Assembly: GCF_015057185.1 (NCBI RefSeq)
Contig: NZ_SVEV01000011.1
Coordinates: 26,085-90,084, forward strand
Reading direction: 5' to 3'
Source: Pseudobutyrivibrio sp.
GTDB taxonomy: Bacteria; Bacillota; Clostridia; Lachnospirales; Lachnospiraceae
DNA length: 64,000 nt
Numbering within the stretch: position 1 is the stretch's first letter; every line of letters starts with the position of its first letter. The position numbers and the translations under genes were made by a program. The notes under the pieces are model-generated. The model saw only the letters and a program-made list of their open reading frames with translations, was not told the origin of the DNA and searched no databases. Of this stretch, positions 50,608-59,829 are shown piece by piece.

Positions 50608-52839
50608 ATGAAATACGCAGATATCATTATTGATATATCTCACGAGAGATTAGATAAAACATTTGAATATATAGTACCAACTGAGCTGGAAAATCAGATT
50701 TATGAGGGTGTTCAGGTTGTTATTCCATTTGGACAGGGCAATCGTGCTATCACAGGATATGTGGTAGGCCTTCATGACAAGCCTGAGTTTGATGTCACCA
50801 AGCTGAAGCCTATTGCGCGAGTCGTCAAAGACAGTATCGCCATAGAGTCTCAGCTTATTTCTTTGGCTGCATTTTTAAAACGTAATTACGGTTCTACAAT
50901 GAATCAAGCACTTAAAACTGTAATTCCAATCAAGCGTAAAGAAAATGAGAAAATTAAAAAGGAAATCAGCTTAAATGTATCTTTAGAGCAGGCTAAAATC
51001 GAACTGACAGAACTTCTTACAAAAAAGAATCATGCTGTTGGTAAAGAACGACTTCTTCGTCAGCTTCTTGAGGTTGATGTATTAGACTGGGAATTAGCCA
51101 CTAAAAAGCTACAGGTTCCCTCTGCAAATATTAGAGATTTGGAGAAAAAGGGGATTATTCACATCGAGTCTGTGCGTACCTTTAGAAATCCACATTTACA
51201 AGAGGATTCTAATAAAAAACACATCACATTAAATGATGAGCAGGAAGCCGCAGCTGAGACCATTAAAGCTAACATTGATATGGGGCGCCGGAAGACGTAT
51301 TTGATTCATGGCGTTACTGGTTCTGGTAAAACTGAGGTTTACATGGACGTAATGGAGCATGTGATTTCAATGGGACAGCAGGTTATTGTTCTTATTCCAG
51401 AAATCGCTCTTACATACCAGACGGTTATGAGATTTTATACTCGCTTTGGAGACAAGGTCAGTATTTTGAATAGTCGTATGTCTCCTGGAGAAAGATTTGA
51501 TCAATTCGAGAGAGCAAAGTCGGGAGAGATTAGTATAATGGTAGGACCACGTTCAGCCCTTTTCACACCATTTTCAAATCTTGGACTTATTATTATCGAT
51601 GAAGAGCATGAGCCGTCATACAAGTCAGAGGTTATTCCGAGATATCACGCCAGAGAAACTGCAGTGTATAGAGCAAAACTAGCTAATGCTTCTGTAATTC
51701 TTGGTTCAGCCACACCTAGTCTTGAGGCATATAGCAGAGCCAGGTCCGGTGAATATCAGCTTATTACCCTTCACAATAGAGCAATGGGTCAGGATATGGC
51801 CAGTTGTGAAATTGTAGATCTTAGAGCAGAACTGAAATCTGGAAATCGTTCCATGATAAGCAGACGCTTGAGAGAGCTGATGGCTGATAGACTTGCTAAA
51901 AAGCAGCAGATTATGTTGTTTTTAAATAGGCGAGGTTTAATGGGATTTGTTTCCTGCAGAGAATGTGGCCACGTATTGAAATGTCCACATTGCGATGTTT
52001 CTTTACATCTCCATAGAGATGGAACTATGAAGTGCCATTATTGTGGTTTTACAACTAGGGCTACAAAGATTTGCCCAAGCTGTGGTAGCAAATACATTGG
52101 CTCATTTAAGGCTGGTACCCAGCGCCTAGAGGAAATCGTTAAGGAAATGTTTCCGCAGGCTAGAGTTCTTAGAATGGATGCTGATACCACATCAGGTAAA
52201 AATGGTCATGAAGAGATTCTTTCAGCATTTGCAGCCCATGAGGCGGATGTGCTTATAGGTACTCAGATGATAGTAAAGGGGCATGACTTCGCAAATGTTA
52301 CTTTGGTAGGAATTATCGCTGCAGATATTTCTTTAAACGAATCTGATTACCATAGTGGAGAAAGAACCTTCCAACTTTTGACCCAGGCAGTTGGTAGAGC
52401 TGGTAGAGGAAGTGAACCTGGAATTGCTGTTATCCAGACATATCAGCCGGATAATTATGCTGTTGTAAGTGCAGCGGCTCAGGATTATGATTCTTTCTAC
52501 AGTCAGGAATTTGGATTTAGAAATCTACTTTCATATCCACCATGCTCCCACATCCTTGGTATCCAGGTCAGCTGTGAAAAGCAGCAGGATGCTGTGGCTC
52601 AGGCAGATTTATTGGCAAAACTTATCAAGAATGTTGAGCCAGAAATTGTTATAATGGGACCAGAGGATGCTTACTATGGCAAACTAAAGGACGTTTATCG
52701 AAGAGTTATCTATATTAAGGATGACGATTATGATAAACTAGTAAGGGTTAAAGACGAAATAGATAAGTTTTTATTGGAGCAGAAACAGTATCGAAATACC
52801 AGTACATGGTTCGATTTTGATCCGATAAACACATTATAG
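50608..52839 (+). CDS. priA: Primosomal helicase PriA
   Basis: A 743-residue replication-restart helicase. N-terminal DNA-binding domain (ADIIIDISHERLDKTFEYIV), Walker A HGVTGSGKTEVYM, DEEH box, and the zinc domain with four Cys pairs (CRECGHVLKCPHC, CHYCG, CPSCG) between the helicase lobes, ending VGRAGRG. Complete and normal length. The start lies in a short AT-rich divergent region shared with pyrB. def follows after 13 bases. Confidence 0.96.
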   Translation: MKYADIIIDISHERLDKTFEYIVPTELENQIYEGVQVVIPFGQGNRAITGYVVGLHDKPEFDVTKLKPIARVVKDSIAIESQLISLAAFLKRNYGSTMNQALKTVIPIKRKENEKIKKEISLNVSLEQAKIELTELLTKKNHAVGKERLLRQLLEVDVLDWELATKKLQVPSANIRDLEKKGIIHIESVRTFRNPHLQEDSNKKHITLNDEQEAAAETIKANIDMGRRKTYLIHGVTGSGKTEVYMDVMEHVISMGQQVIVLIPEIALTYQTVMRFYTRFGDKVSILNSRMSPGERFDQFERAKSGEISIMVGPRSALFTPFSNLGLIIIDEEHEPSYKSEVIPRYHARETAVYRAKLANASVILGSATPSLEAYSRARSGEYQLITLHNRAMGQDMASCEIVDLRAELKSGNRSMISRRLRELMADRLAKKQQIMLFLNRRGLMGFVSCRECGHVLKCPHCDVSLHLHRDGTMKCHYCGFTTRATKICPSCGSKYIGSFKAGTQRLEEIVKEMFPQARVLRMDADTTSGKNGHEEILSAFAAHEADVLIGTQMIVKGHDFANVTLVGIIAADISLNESDYHSGERTFQLLTQAVGRAGRGSEPGIAVIQTYQPDNYAVVSAAAQDYDSFYSQEFGFRNLLSYPPCSHILGIQVSCEKQQDAVAQADLLAKLIKNVEPEIVIMGPEDAYYGKLKDVYRRVIYIKDDDYDKLVRVKDEIDKFLLEQKQYRNTSTWFDFDPINTL

Positions 52840-52852
52840 AAAGAGGTTAGAA

Positions 52853-53347
52853 ATGGCATTATTAGAAATTAGAGAATGGGGCAAGGATGACGTACTTCTT
52901 AAAGTATGCAAGCCAGTAAAGCTTTTAACACCAAGATTAAAGACTCTTATTGAGGATATGTATGACACAATGTATGATGCAGACGGCGTAGGTCTTGCTG
53001 CTCCTCAGGTTGGAGTACTTAGACGTATTTGCGTTATTGACGTTGGAGAGGGCCCAGTAACTCTCATTAATCCAGAGGTATTAGAGACTTCTGGAGAGCA
53101 GACAGGAAATGAGGGATGTCTTTCAGTTCCTGGAAAAACAGGCTTAGTTACTAGACCTAATTACGCAAAGGTTAAGGCTCTTGATGAAAATATGAACGAA
53201 ATCATCGTAGAGGGTGAAGGGCTTATGGCGAGAGCTCTTTTACATGAGATTGATCATCTTGATGGACATATCTACACAGAGAAGGTTGAAGGTCAGCTTT
53301 ATGACGTGGAGGACCTTGTAGAAGAAATTGACGACGAAGAGGAATAA
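52853..53347 (+). CDS. def: Peptide deformylase
   Basis: A 164-residue enzyme removing formyl groups from new proteins. Motifs: GVGLAAPQVG, EGCLSVPG with metal ligand C89, and HEIDH (H131, E132, H135). Acidic C-terminal tail. Placement after priA is common in Firmicutes (priA-def-fmt), but here no fmt follows; the next gene is on the other strand. Confidence 0.96.
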   Translation: MALLEIREWGKDDVLLKVCKPVKLLTPRLKTLIEDMYDTMYDADGVGLAAPQVGVLRRICVIDVGEGPVTLINPEVLETSGEQTGNEGCLSVPGKTGLVTRPNYAKVKALDENMNEIIVEGEGLMARALLHEIDHLDGHIYTEKVEGQLYDVEDLVEEIDDEEE

Positions 53348-53382
53348 ATAGATATTATGTGAGGCTCAGGATATTCTCCTGA

Positions 53383-53931
53383 CTACTGAGCGTGATACAA
53401 AGGGATGATTCCTTTATGTGTATTTGGCTTTACCATGTCGTAGTAGTAAATACCATACTGGTACATATTACGATTGGAGTAGTTGTATGCACGTAAAAAA
53501 GAACCGTTATTTATTTGCCCTTTATGGTCAGCATAGGATGTAACATAATAGGACAGCATATTAGCCTTCGTATTAGTGGTCATCTGTGTATTCAAAATTT
53601 GAACTTTTTGGATACACAGTTGACCATTTTTTACTCTATCGATAAATTTTTTCTCTTCGATTGGGTTTTTGAAGCCCAAAAAGTAAGATGCATAAGCGAA
53701 AAATAATCCAAACAGAAATAGCACTAGTGCTATAAATAAGTCTGTGGCTGATGCTTCGCCCTGGGCAACATTTATAAATTGCTCTATGGAAATCTTAAAA
53801 AGCATAATAGGAATTATGACAAGAAATCTGAATAGCCAACAAATTACTTTTCCAGTGTCTTCAACTGAAGACACAAAATGCTCAATGTATCGTCTCTCGT
53901 TACTATCCGTTATTTGATATAAATATTTCAT
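53383..53931 (-). CDS. Membrane protein with two helices, unknown
   Basis: A 182-residue protein with hydrophobic helices around residues 30-50 (VICWLFRFLVIIPIMLF) and 63-86 (ATDLFIALVLFLFGLFFAYA), and a ~90-residue C-terminal soluble part rich in Tyr and Asn (SFLRAYNYSNRNMYQYGIYY). No family recognised. Single minus-strand gene between def and the nitroreductase. Confidence 0.75.
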   Translation of the reverse strand: MKYLYQITDSNERRYIEHFVSSVEDTGKVICWLFRFLVIIPIMLFKISIEQFINVAQGEASATDLFIALVLFLFGLFFAYASYFLGFKNPIEEKKFIDRVKNGQLCIQKVQILNTQMTTNTKANMLSYYVTSYADHKGQINNGSFLRAYNYSNRNMYQYGIYYYDMVKPNTHKGIIPLYHAQ

Positions 53932-54128
53932 TCTCCCTGTATCCTCCCTTGATTAGTTGTTTAAATTATAGCATTTATTAAATCGGAATAAAGCAGATTA
54001 TTACTAGGAGAATAGGTATGCAAGATTTATAACTTCTTGAAAAAGGTATTAAAAATGATACAATTATATTGCGTAAAATGTATAACCAATGATACGTTAA
54101 TTGTGTCAAGTTTTGAAGGAGGTAAGCA

Positions 54129-54641
54129 ATGGAATTTAAAGAGGTGATCAAAAACAGATACTCATGCAAGAAGTATGATGGAAGAACAGTTGACAAGGCT
54201 GCTCTTGAGAATATTCTTGAGGCAGGAAGACTTGCTCCTACAGCAAAGAATCTTCAGGAACAACACATCTATGTAATCCAGTCAGAAGAGGCTCTTGCAA
54301 AGATTGACACTGTAACACCTTGCCGCTATGGTGCTAAGACAGTTATCGCTGTAGCTTTTGACAAGAATAATGTATTCACTTATCCAGGTGAGAAGAGAGA
54401 TTCAGGTGTAGAGGATGCAACAATTGTTGCAACACACATGATTCTTGCAGCAGCTGATGAAGGCGTTGATAGTTGCTGGATTAATTACTTTGATCCTGAC
54501 AAGCTTGCAGAGGCACTTGGGCTTCCAAAAAATGAGGAAGTACTCATGCTTATGGATTTAGGATATGCAGCAGAGGGAGCTGGACCATTAGAGAGCCACT
54601 CAAACAGAAAGCCAATCGCAGAGACAGTTACTTGTCTTTAA
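54129..54641 (+). CDS. Nitroreductase family protein
   Basis: A 170-residue FMN oxidoreductase. NRYSCKKYDGRTVDKAALENILEAGRLAPTAKN at the start is the family FMN-binding signature (shown here as positions 10-40), and LDLGYA-type MLMDLGYAAEG follows near the end. Likely reduces nitroaromatics, flavins or quinones with NAD(P)H. GGAGG precedes the ATG. Biased codon use suggests high expression. Confidence 0.92.
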   Translation: MEFKEVIKNRYSCKKYDGRTVDKAALENILEAGRLAPTAKNLQEQHIYVIQSEEALAKIDTVTPCRYGAKTVIAVAFDKNNVFTYPGEKRDSGVEDATIVATHMILAAADEGVDSCWINYFDPDKLAEALGLPKNEEVLMLMDLGYAAEGAGPLESHSNRKPIAETVTCL

Positions 54642-54663
54642 TATTTTATACAGTTAATTGTAA

Positions 54664-54701
54664 AGCAGCTACTTTGTAATAAGAGGTAGCTGCTCTTTTT
54701 T
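54664..54701 (+). terminator. Terminator after the nitroreductase gene
   Basis: AGCAGCTAC (54664-54672) and GTAGCTGCT (54686-54694) with a 13-base loop, then CTTTTTT. Same right-arm sequence as the hairpins repeated at 56.2, 60.6, 62.3 and 63.3 kb. Confidence 0.88.
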
Positions 54702-54707
54702 GTTGTA

Positions 54708-55022
54708 TTAAGCTTGCCATAGTTTAATAGTTTTTATAAGTTTTTCTTTTTGTTCATCATCTAGAGTCTGAATCACTGCCCACAGTGCGTTATCGGTTGA
54801 TGTTTTTTTGTAGTCTGGCTCGATATTACCAACAAGTTCATCTAGAGTAATTCCCATAAGTTTTGAATAATAAATAAGAAGTCTAAGGGACATGGCAGTA
54901 CGCCCGTTTTCAACATTACTGATATAGCCTGGTGTTACATCTAGTTCTTTTGCGACTTGATTTTGTGTCATTCCTAGATTTATGCGATAGTTTTTAATTT
55001 GTTCGCCGTAGTTTTCGTTCAT
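54708..55022 (-). CDS. XRE family transcriptional regulator
   Basis: A 104-residue Cro/CI-type regulator: HTH MTQNQVAKELDVTPGYISNVENGRTAMSLRLL at ~18-50 (given as a region), then a short helical tail (TLDDEQKEKLIKTIKLW). Divergent from the gene at 55.1 kb across 123 bases, so it may control that gene and itself. Marks the start of the accessory region. Confidence 0.9.
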   Translation of the reverse strand: MNENYGEQIKNYRINLGMTQNQVAKELDVTPGYISNVENGRTAMSLRLLIYYSKLMGITLDELVGNIEPDYKKTSTDNALWAVIQTLDDEQKEKLIKTIKLWQA

Positions 55023-55145
55023 GAAACCAACCTCGTTTATTAATAATATAGATAATTATACTATTAGTATTGACCGAACTGTAGTATTTGTTTAGTATAG
55101 AATATATCCTAAAAGTATATTAGACGATAAAGAGGAGGATGGTTG

Positions 55146-55868
55146 ATGAGTGAAAAAACAATAAGGGAATATGTTGATGATTATATTAAATATTATCCAG
55201 AAAAATGGAGATGGTCATTAAAGAATTCTATTGAACAGAGTGAAAGATATATGGAGACTAGAGCAAGGAAAAGTAAAGATTTTTATGGTACAAATAATGA
55301 TTTGTTACCTGATTTTTATTCAATAGAGAGGGATGCTGAACAATTTGAGTTAAGTTATGTAGAATGGACTGATTTCTTTGGACTTATATGGGAAGGAAAA
55401 AAAGGAATACATGCTATGGTAGGAGCTCCCAATTATGAAGGAAATCTTTACTACTATGGGGAAGAAAACGATTATAACGAAGCTGGGTATCGAGTATCAT
55501 ATGAATATGATGCATACAAAAATCAGCCTCCTGAAGAAGTATTTTCAAGGGTCAAATGGTGTGGAGTTAATCATTGGATTGATACGGTAAATGCAAAAGA
55601 CATTGTATATAAATACGTCGTTGAAAATCATCTATTTAAGGACACTCACATAGAATTATTTTATGATGATGGTGAAATGATTCGAGTTTATGCAGATTAT
55701 CAGCCGTTAGTTGATGGGTTATATCGACAGGGGCGTATGGATTTGCTTGAAAAAGTTTTTAAATCGATGAATGAACATTTTATTAAATTGCGAGATTCAG
55801 ATCGTGAAGAGGAGCGAGAGTTTTACCCAGGTAAAACTGCAGAAGAGATGTTTTTGGGAGATAAGTAG
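55146..55868 (+). CDS. Uncharacterised soluble protein
   Basis: About 240 residues, aromatic and acidic, without signal peptide or membrane segments. EWTDFFGLIWEGKKGIHAM, NYEGNLYYYGEENDYNEAGY and HIELFYDDGEMIRVYADYQP are its most regular parts, suggesting an alpha/beta fold; no family recognised. ATG at 55146 is favoured (GAGGAGG upstream) over TTG at 55143. It overlaps nothing; the next small gene starts 1 base after its stop. Confidence 0.75.
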   Translation: MSEKTIREYVDDYIKYYPEKWRWSLKNSIEQSERYMETRARKSKDFYGTNNDLLPDFYSIERDAEQFELSYVEWTDFFGLIWEGKKGIHAMVGAPNYEGNLYYYGEENDYNEAGYRVSYEYDAYKNQPPEEVFSRVKWCGVNHWIDTVNAKDIVYKYVVENHLFKDTHIELFYDDGEMIRVYADYQPLVDGLYRQGRMDLLEKVFKSMNEHFIKLRDSDREEEREFYPGKTAEEMFLGDK

Positions 55869-55869
55869 G

Positions 55870-56061
55870 ATGAAAATTGTTAAAAACTGTATAAAATGTC
55901 TTAAATGTGGAGATATTATAGAGTCAGTGTCTAGACATGATTTTAAATCATGTTCTTGTGGAGCAGTATGTGTTGATGGCGGTAAAGACTATCTGCGACG
56001 TTGTGGAAATCCAGAAGATTACGTGGATTTAAGTGTAGTGGAGAAAGACAATTCGAAGTAG
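55870..56061 (+). CDS. DUF7695-type zinc-ribbon protein
   Basis: A 63-residue protein: IKCLKCGDIIES (CxxC), CSCGAVCVDGGKDYLRRCGNPEDYVDL. The CxxC...CxC cysteines and DGG-x-DYLRR-x-GN are the pattern of a short family I know as DUF7695. ATG at 55870, one base past the previous stop; the upstream in-frame extension overlaps the preceding gene and is not needed. Function unknown; co-transcribed with the preceding gene. Confidence 0.82.
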   Translation: MKIVKNCIKCLKCGDIIESVSRHDFKSCSCGAVCVDGGKDYLRRCGNPEDYVDLSVVEKDNSK

Positions 56062-56208
56062 AGTTGCTTGATGAGACTTCTGTCGGTTTTTCCGATAAAA
56101 GTTCCGGGGGTAGAAAACCGAAGATTTATAATTTGGACATGATACTATCTGTTGGATATAGAGTTAATTCAAAGAGACTGGTAGTCATACCTAGTTTTTT
56201 TTTACATA

Positions 56209-56324
56209 GGACAGTTATTTCGAAAGAGATAGCTGTCCTTTTTGTTATTGTTTTGAATTGTGCATTCCTTATTGGATGAGGATTCTGTATAATTGAAGAC
56301 AGTGAAATTAACAAATCGAAATTT
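56209..56324 (+). repeat. Repeated terminator-plus-promoter module, copy A
   Basis: Hairpin GGACAGTTATTTC (56209-56221)/GAGATAGCTGTCC (56226-56238) with a T run, then a ~75-base block (56250-56324) with a TATAAT at 56288-56293 that recurs at 63370-63445. Part of a 345-base gene-free stretch (56062-56406), which also holds an inverted repeat CGGTTTT (56084-56090)/AAAACCG (56114-56120). Confidence 0.8.
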
Positions 56325-56406
56325 GTCGAGTTCTTTAACTTTTTATTTATAGTGTTACGGCATAATTGTGATATTGCTAATTAAAGTTATATATGGAGAT
56401 AATAGG

Positions 56407-56619
56407 ATGAAAAAGAAAGAACTATTAAAGATAGTAGGTTACGTTGTATTAATTTGTTTATCATTTTTTGTCGCTGCAAGGTATTATTTTGAAAATAATA
56501 CAATCTGCACTATATGCTGGATTGTCATTGGTTCAAGAAATGTATTTGAGCTAGTCCGCCGAATCAAAAATTCAAAGAAAGAAGATTATGAAATAAATTC
56601 AAATAATCATGCAGATTAA
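56407..56619 (+). CDS. Small membrane protein
   Basis: A 70-residue protein: MKKKELLKIVGYVVLICLSF opens a hydrophobic helix, a second weaker segment follows (TICTICWIVIGSRNVF), and the tail is charged. ATG at 56407 with GGAG 8 bases upstream; the frame is open 13 codons further. No family recognised. Confidence 0.65.
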   Translation: MKKKELLKIVGYVVLICLSFFVAARYYFENNTICTICWIVIGSRNVFELVRRIKNSKKEDYEINSNNHAD

Positions 56620-56689
56620 ATGATATGAATATACCTATATTTTTATATAAATGACAAAGATAACTTCGGATTTACAGAGGTGACTCATT

Positions 56690-57112
56690 TTGAAAAAAGG
56701 AATAAAGATTCTATATTATATGACAGTTTTAATAAGTGCTTTAGTAGGTGTGTGGCATTTCTTCGTCCCATGGATGTTTCAGTGGTATGACTATCTTCCA
56801 ATGCAATATGAAAATCTTATAGTAGGGATTGATTATACAAACTATTGCTTTTCGTTGTTGCTGTTCGGTTTAAGCACGATGTTGATTGTGTTAGGAAAAA
56901 GAGCATTGGCAATAAATCGAGAAGTAATTTATTTTTATTTCTTTCTTACGGTGGTTTGGATGTTTAGGGCATGTCTTGCCAGTTTTATTGAACCATGGCC
57001 ATTAAAGCCAATCCCAGCGGCTGCGATTGGGCAATTGATTGCTTCAGATATATTAGCTGTAATGATGATAATTGTTAGTGCGAGCTTTATTAAAGAACTT
57101 AGGAGAGAATAA
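56690..57112 (+). CDS. Four-helix membrane protein
   Basis: A 140-residue protein with four hydrophobic segments (~7-28, 45-66, 78-98, 112-135). TTG start with AGAGGTGA 6 bases upstream. WHFFVPWMFQWYDYLP and FRACLASFIEPWPLKP are notable Trp/Pro-rich loops. No family recognised with confidence. Single-gene unit in the accessory region. Confidence 0.75.
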   Translation: MKKGIKILYYMTVLISALVGVWHFFVPWMFQWYDYLPMQYENLIVGIDYTNYCFSLLLFGLSTMLIVLGKRALAINREVIYFYFFLTVVWMFRACLASFIEPWPLKPIPAAAIGQLIASDILAVMMIIVSASFIKELRRE

Positions 57113-57141
57113 CAACTTCCAGTTTTGTAGGGGTAATAAAA

Positions 57142-57792
57142 ATGAACTATAAGATAATTGATAAAGAAAAATACTATAGAAAAGGAGTGTTTCGTCACTT
57201 CTCGGAAGACTGTAAATGTTCGACTTCAATGACTGCAAGAATTGACGTTACGTATCTCGTTGAGTATTCCAAAAGAAATGGGACAAAGTTTTATATAAAT
57301 TTCCTTTATATTCTATCAAAAGTTTTGAACTCACGTGAAGATTACAGAATGGGGTATCTTTGGCAGACAGATGAGCTGATTTGCTATGACGTAATAAATC
57401 CTACGCAGTATGTTTTTCATGAAGATACGGAAACCTGTACGCCGGTATATACAGAGTATTTTGAGGAATATAAAAAGTTTTACACTGGTGCTTTAAATGA
57501 TGTTGAGGAAGCGAAGAAGACTCGTGAATATGGTTTAGACATGGCAAATCATCCAAACTGGTTTGATGCATCTTATATATCATGGCTTTCATATGACTCG
57601 CTTAATATTGAATTGCCTGATGGACATTTATTCTTTGCTCCTATTATCAATTGGGGGAAATACAGAGAGGAAAACGGTAGACTTGTTATGCCTGTAACTG
57701 TTCGACTTAATCACGCAATTGCAGATGGATATTTGGTTGCTAATGTATTTCGTCTTTTGGAGAAGGAAATCAATTCTTTTGTTGAGTCGTAA
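57142..57792 (+). CDS. Chloramphenicol acetyltransferase (CatA-type) family protein
   Basis: A 216-residue CAT-family protein. The catalytic loop is RLNHAIADGYLVANVF with H191 and D195, compared with the HHAVCDGY consensus: the first His is Asn. Other family segments are TSMTARIDVTYL, FYINFLYILSKVLNS, FTPVYTEYFEEY-like and SWLSYDSLNI. Length is typical of trimeric CATs (213-219). It may acetylate chloramphenicol or another hydroxyl compound; many genome CAT homologues lack resistance activity. Probably horizontally mobile given its accessory neighbourhood. Confidence 0.88.
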   Translation: MNYKIIDKEKYYRKGVFRHFSEDCKCSTSMTARIDVTYLVEYSKRNGTKFYINFLYILSKVLNSREDYRMGYLWQTDELICYDVINPTQYVFHEDTETCTPVYTEYFEEYKKFYTGALNDVEEAKKTREYGLDMANHPNWFDASYISWLSYDSLNIELPDGHLFFAPIINWGKYREENGRLVMPVTVRLNHAIADGYLVANVFRLLEKEINSFVES

Positions 57793-57870
57793 TCGCACAA
57801 ATTCAAATTTATAGAGCAAATTGAGTGGAAGTTATTATGTAGAAAAATAATTAGAAGGAGATAACAAGAA

Positions 57871-58315
57871 TTGGGAACTTTTGAGGTAAAAGAATGTAAT
57901 GATACTGAGGTGGCAAAAGCGTTATTCATTGAGTATTCTCAGATAAAAGGTGCCGAGGGATGCTTTGTTTCTTTTGATAAAGAATTGGCCGATTTAAATA
58001 ATTTTTACAAGGGTGGAGCGATTCTTGTTGGTTATGAAAATGGTAAACCTGCAGGCTGTATAGCTATAAAAAAAAGTAGATGTTACAACCTGTGAAGGAA
58101 AACGATTGTTTATTAAACCTGAGTATCGTGGGAAAGGGTATGCAAGAGTTCTACTTAATTCCATGATAGAAAAGTCGCGAATGCTTGGGTATGACCAATT
58201 GACATTTACTACTAAACCTGAAGTAATGAAAACAGCTTATGAATTATATAAGCGTATGGATTTCGAGGAATTAGGCTGTGAAAACGGAACGGTATCTATG
58301 AGAATAGTATTATAG
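57871..58315 (+). pseudogene. GNAT acetyltransferase split by a frameshift at an A8 run
   Basis: Two adjacent frames form one GNAT protein. The first (57871-58095; TTG start behind AAGGAG) covers the N-terminal half up to GGAILVGYENGKPAGCIAI. The second carries the CoA loop FIKPEYRGKGYARVLLNSM and TAYELYKRMDFEELGC. The frame breaks in eight consecutive A residues at 58068-58075; with seven, the reading would continue I-K-K-V-D-V-T-T-C-E-G-K-R-L-F-I-K-P. Either a broken gene, a phase-variable or slippage-corrected gene, or a sequencing error. Confidence 0.85.
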
Positions 58316-58349
58316 GGCTTAATATAATCCAAATGTAGAGGGTGTATAG

Positions 58350-58715
58350 ATGGAATTGAAGAAAATAGATTGCAGATTAACAGTCTGTAAAGTGGCAGAG
58401 GTATCGAGTATCAATTTAGAGGCAGAGTTCTATTTTATTGGAAAGACAGATGAAGAGGTATCGTTAGTTTGCAAAACGGAAGATACGCCTATAAATACGA
58501 TAGAACGTGAAGATGGGTGGAGAGGATTCCGCATTCAGGGAGTTCTTGATTTTTCATTAATAGGAATCTTGTCAAAACTATCTGGCATTCTTGCAGAGCA
58601 CAAAATTGGAATCTTTGCAGTATCGACATATAACACAGATTATATTCTCGTAAAAGAAGAAAATTTTGAGCGTGCATTGAATGTATTGGCTGCTGAAGGA
58701 TATACAGTGGTTTAA
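58350..58715 (+). CDS. ACT-domain protein
   Basis: A 121-residue protein of two ACT-like halves, as in the CASTOR/ACT_7 group: WRGFRIQGVLDFSLIGILSK and LAEHKIGIFAVSTYNTDYIL, then ENFERALNVLAAEGYTV. Such proteins bind amino acids; no enzyme domain is attached. AGAGGGTG precedes the ATG. Single-gene unit. Confidence 0.85.
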   Translation: MELKKIDCRLTVCKVAEVSSINLEAEFYFIGKTDEEVSLVCKTEDTPINTIEREDGWRGFRIQGVLDFSLIGILSKLSGILAEHKIGIFAVSTYNTDYILVKEENFERALNVLAAEGYTVV

Positions 58716-58740
58716 ATTTGAGTTTGCAGGGGGATTTTAA

Positions 58741-59130
58741 TTGGAGAAGATTTTAGCTGCTTGTGGAAATAATTGCGCAGCCTGCCCAAGGTACGTGGCG
58801 CATCCATACGAAAAGTCAGATGAAGAATTGCGTCATACGGCAGAGTTGTGGATGAAGATTGGGTATCGGGATTATCTTGTGACGAATGATGAAATTTCCT
58901 GTATGGGTTGTAAACCGGAAAACTGGTGTAGATATCATGTGGTAAATTGTTGCGAGGATAGAGGTATCAAAATATGTGCTGATTGTCAGGAATATCCATG
59001 CGATAACATGAAGGAATGTTTTCAAGTTACCAAATCGTTCGAGCCTAAGTGTAGAGAAGTCTGTACTGACGAGGAATATCTGCAGCTGAAGACGGCTTTT
59101 TTTGAGAAGGAAGATAATTTAAGAAAATAG
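58741..59130 (+). CDS. DUF3795 cysteine-rich protein
   Basis: A 129-residue protein with ten or more cysteines: ACGNNCAACPRYV, SCMGCKPENWCRYH, NCCEDRGIKICADCQEYPCDN. This matches DUF3795, a family thought to bind zinc or Fe-S clusters. TTG start behind GGGGGA. Biochemical role unknown. Confidence 0.88.
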   Translation: MEKILAACGNNCAACPRYVAHPYEKSDEELRHTAELWMKIGYRDYLVTNDEISCMGCKPENWCRYHVVNCCEDRGIKICADCQEYPCDNMKECFQVTKSFEPKCREVCTDEEYLQLKTAFFEKEDNLRK

Positions 59131-59142
59131 GAGATAGATACT

Positions 59143-59316
59143 ATGGATACTTGGTTTTACACAGTTGTAAATATAGATGGGGATTATGCAAATCTTAAGA
59201 GAACGGATATAGATTCAGATGAGCTTAAGCTAGTAGCAAGAGCATTGCTACCTGCTGATATTGAGGAAGGCACAAAGCTTAAGTATGAGTTGATGCAGTA
59301 TTATATTGTTTTGTGA
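59143..59316 (+). CDS. Short conserved protein (DTWFYTVVN type)
   Basis: A 57-residue protein: MDTWFYTVVNIDGDYANLKR, TDIDSDELKLVARALLPADI, EEGTKLKYELMQYY. I recall near-identical short proteins in many Lachnospiraceae, sometimes labelled chorismate-pyruvate lyase without support. AGGAG lies 9 bases before the ATG, 12 bases after the DUF3795 stop, so they form a pair. Probably a small beta-rich protein. Confidence 0.72.
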   Translation: MDTWFYTVVNIDGDYANLKRTDIDSDELKLVARALLPADIEEGTKLKYELMQYYIVL

Positions 59317-59383
59317 TAAATCGATATTTGTAGGGCTCTTCTATAAGCGAAAGCTTGATAACTTCAAATTGCCAGAGGTCATG

Positions 59384-59773
59384 ATGAGAAAGAAATTATT
59401 ATTATTTATTATTTATGGTTTTATATTTATATCTTTTTTTTATGGATTTAATCTTCAGGAACCTTCACTTTCGGTAGATTTTGGCGATGGTACTATGTAC
59501 GCAGTATGTTATACAGAAGCGGGAAGGTTAATAAATAATATAGTTAGCGCTATTTTTGCAATCATAATGATTATTCCGTTGATTATAGATTTGTTGAATA
59601 AAAAAATAAAATTAACGTATAAGATATGGCCTATATTGGTTAGTTATACCATTGCCTTGGGTATATGTTTTATTATGATTTTCCATTATAATCCTATAGC
59701 AGATTTATCACACAAGGCATTTATATTTTTTAATGAAAATGTCGTAAAGATGCAATATTTGGAAATCCTTTGA
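59384..59773 (+). CDS. Small membrane protein
   Basis: A ~129-residue protein with an N-terminal helix (KKLLLFIIYGFIFISFFYGF), an outer loop containing SVDFGDGTMYAVCYTEAG, and two more helices (~60-80, 92-110). Start chosen at ATG 59384 with AGAGG just upstream; the frame is open to 59306. No family recognised. AT-rich codon use. Confidence 0.65.
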   Translation: MRKKLLLFIIYGFIFISFFYGFNLQEPSLSVDFGDGTMYAVCYTEAGRLINNIVSAIFAIIMIIPLIIDLLNKKIKLTYKIWPILVSYTIALGICFIMIFHYNPIADLSHKAFIFFNENVVKMQYLEIL

Positions 59774-59829
59774 AACTATACTTCTTGAATGGTGCAAAAA
59801 TAGTACCAACGAATTGGAAGGACTGAAAA

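Noticed and set aside
56001..56279. Frame downstream of the zinc-ribbon gene
   Set aside because: Runs through the repeat-module terminator and lacks a ribosome-binding site.
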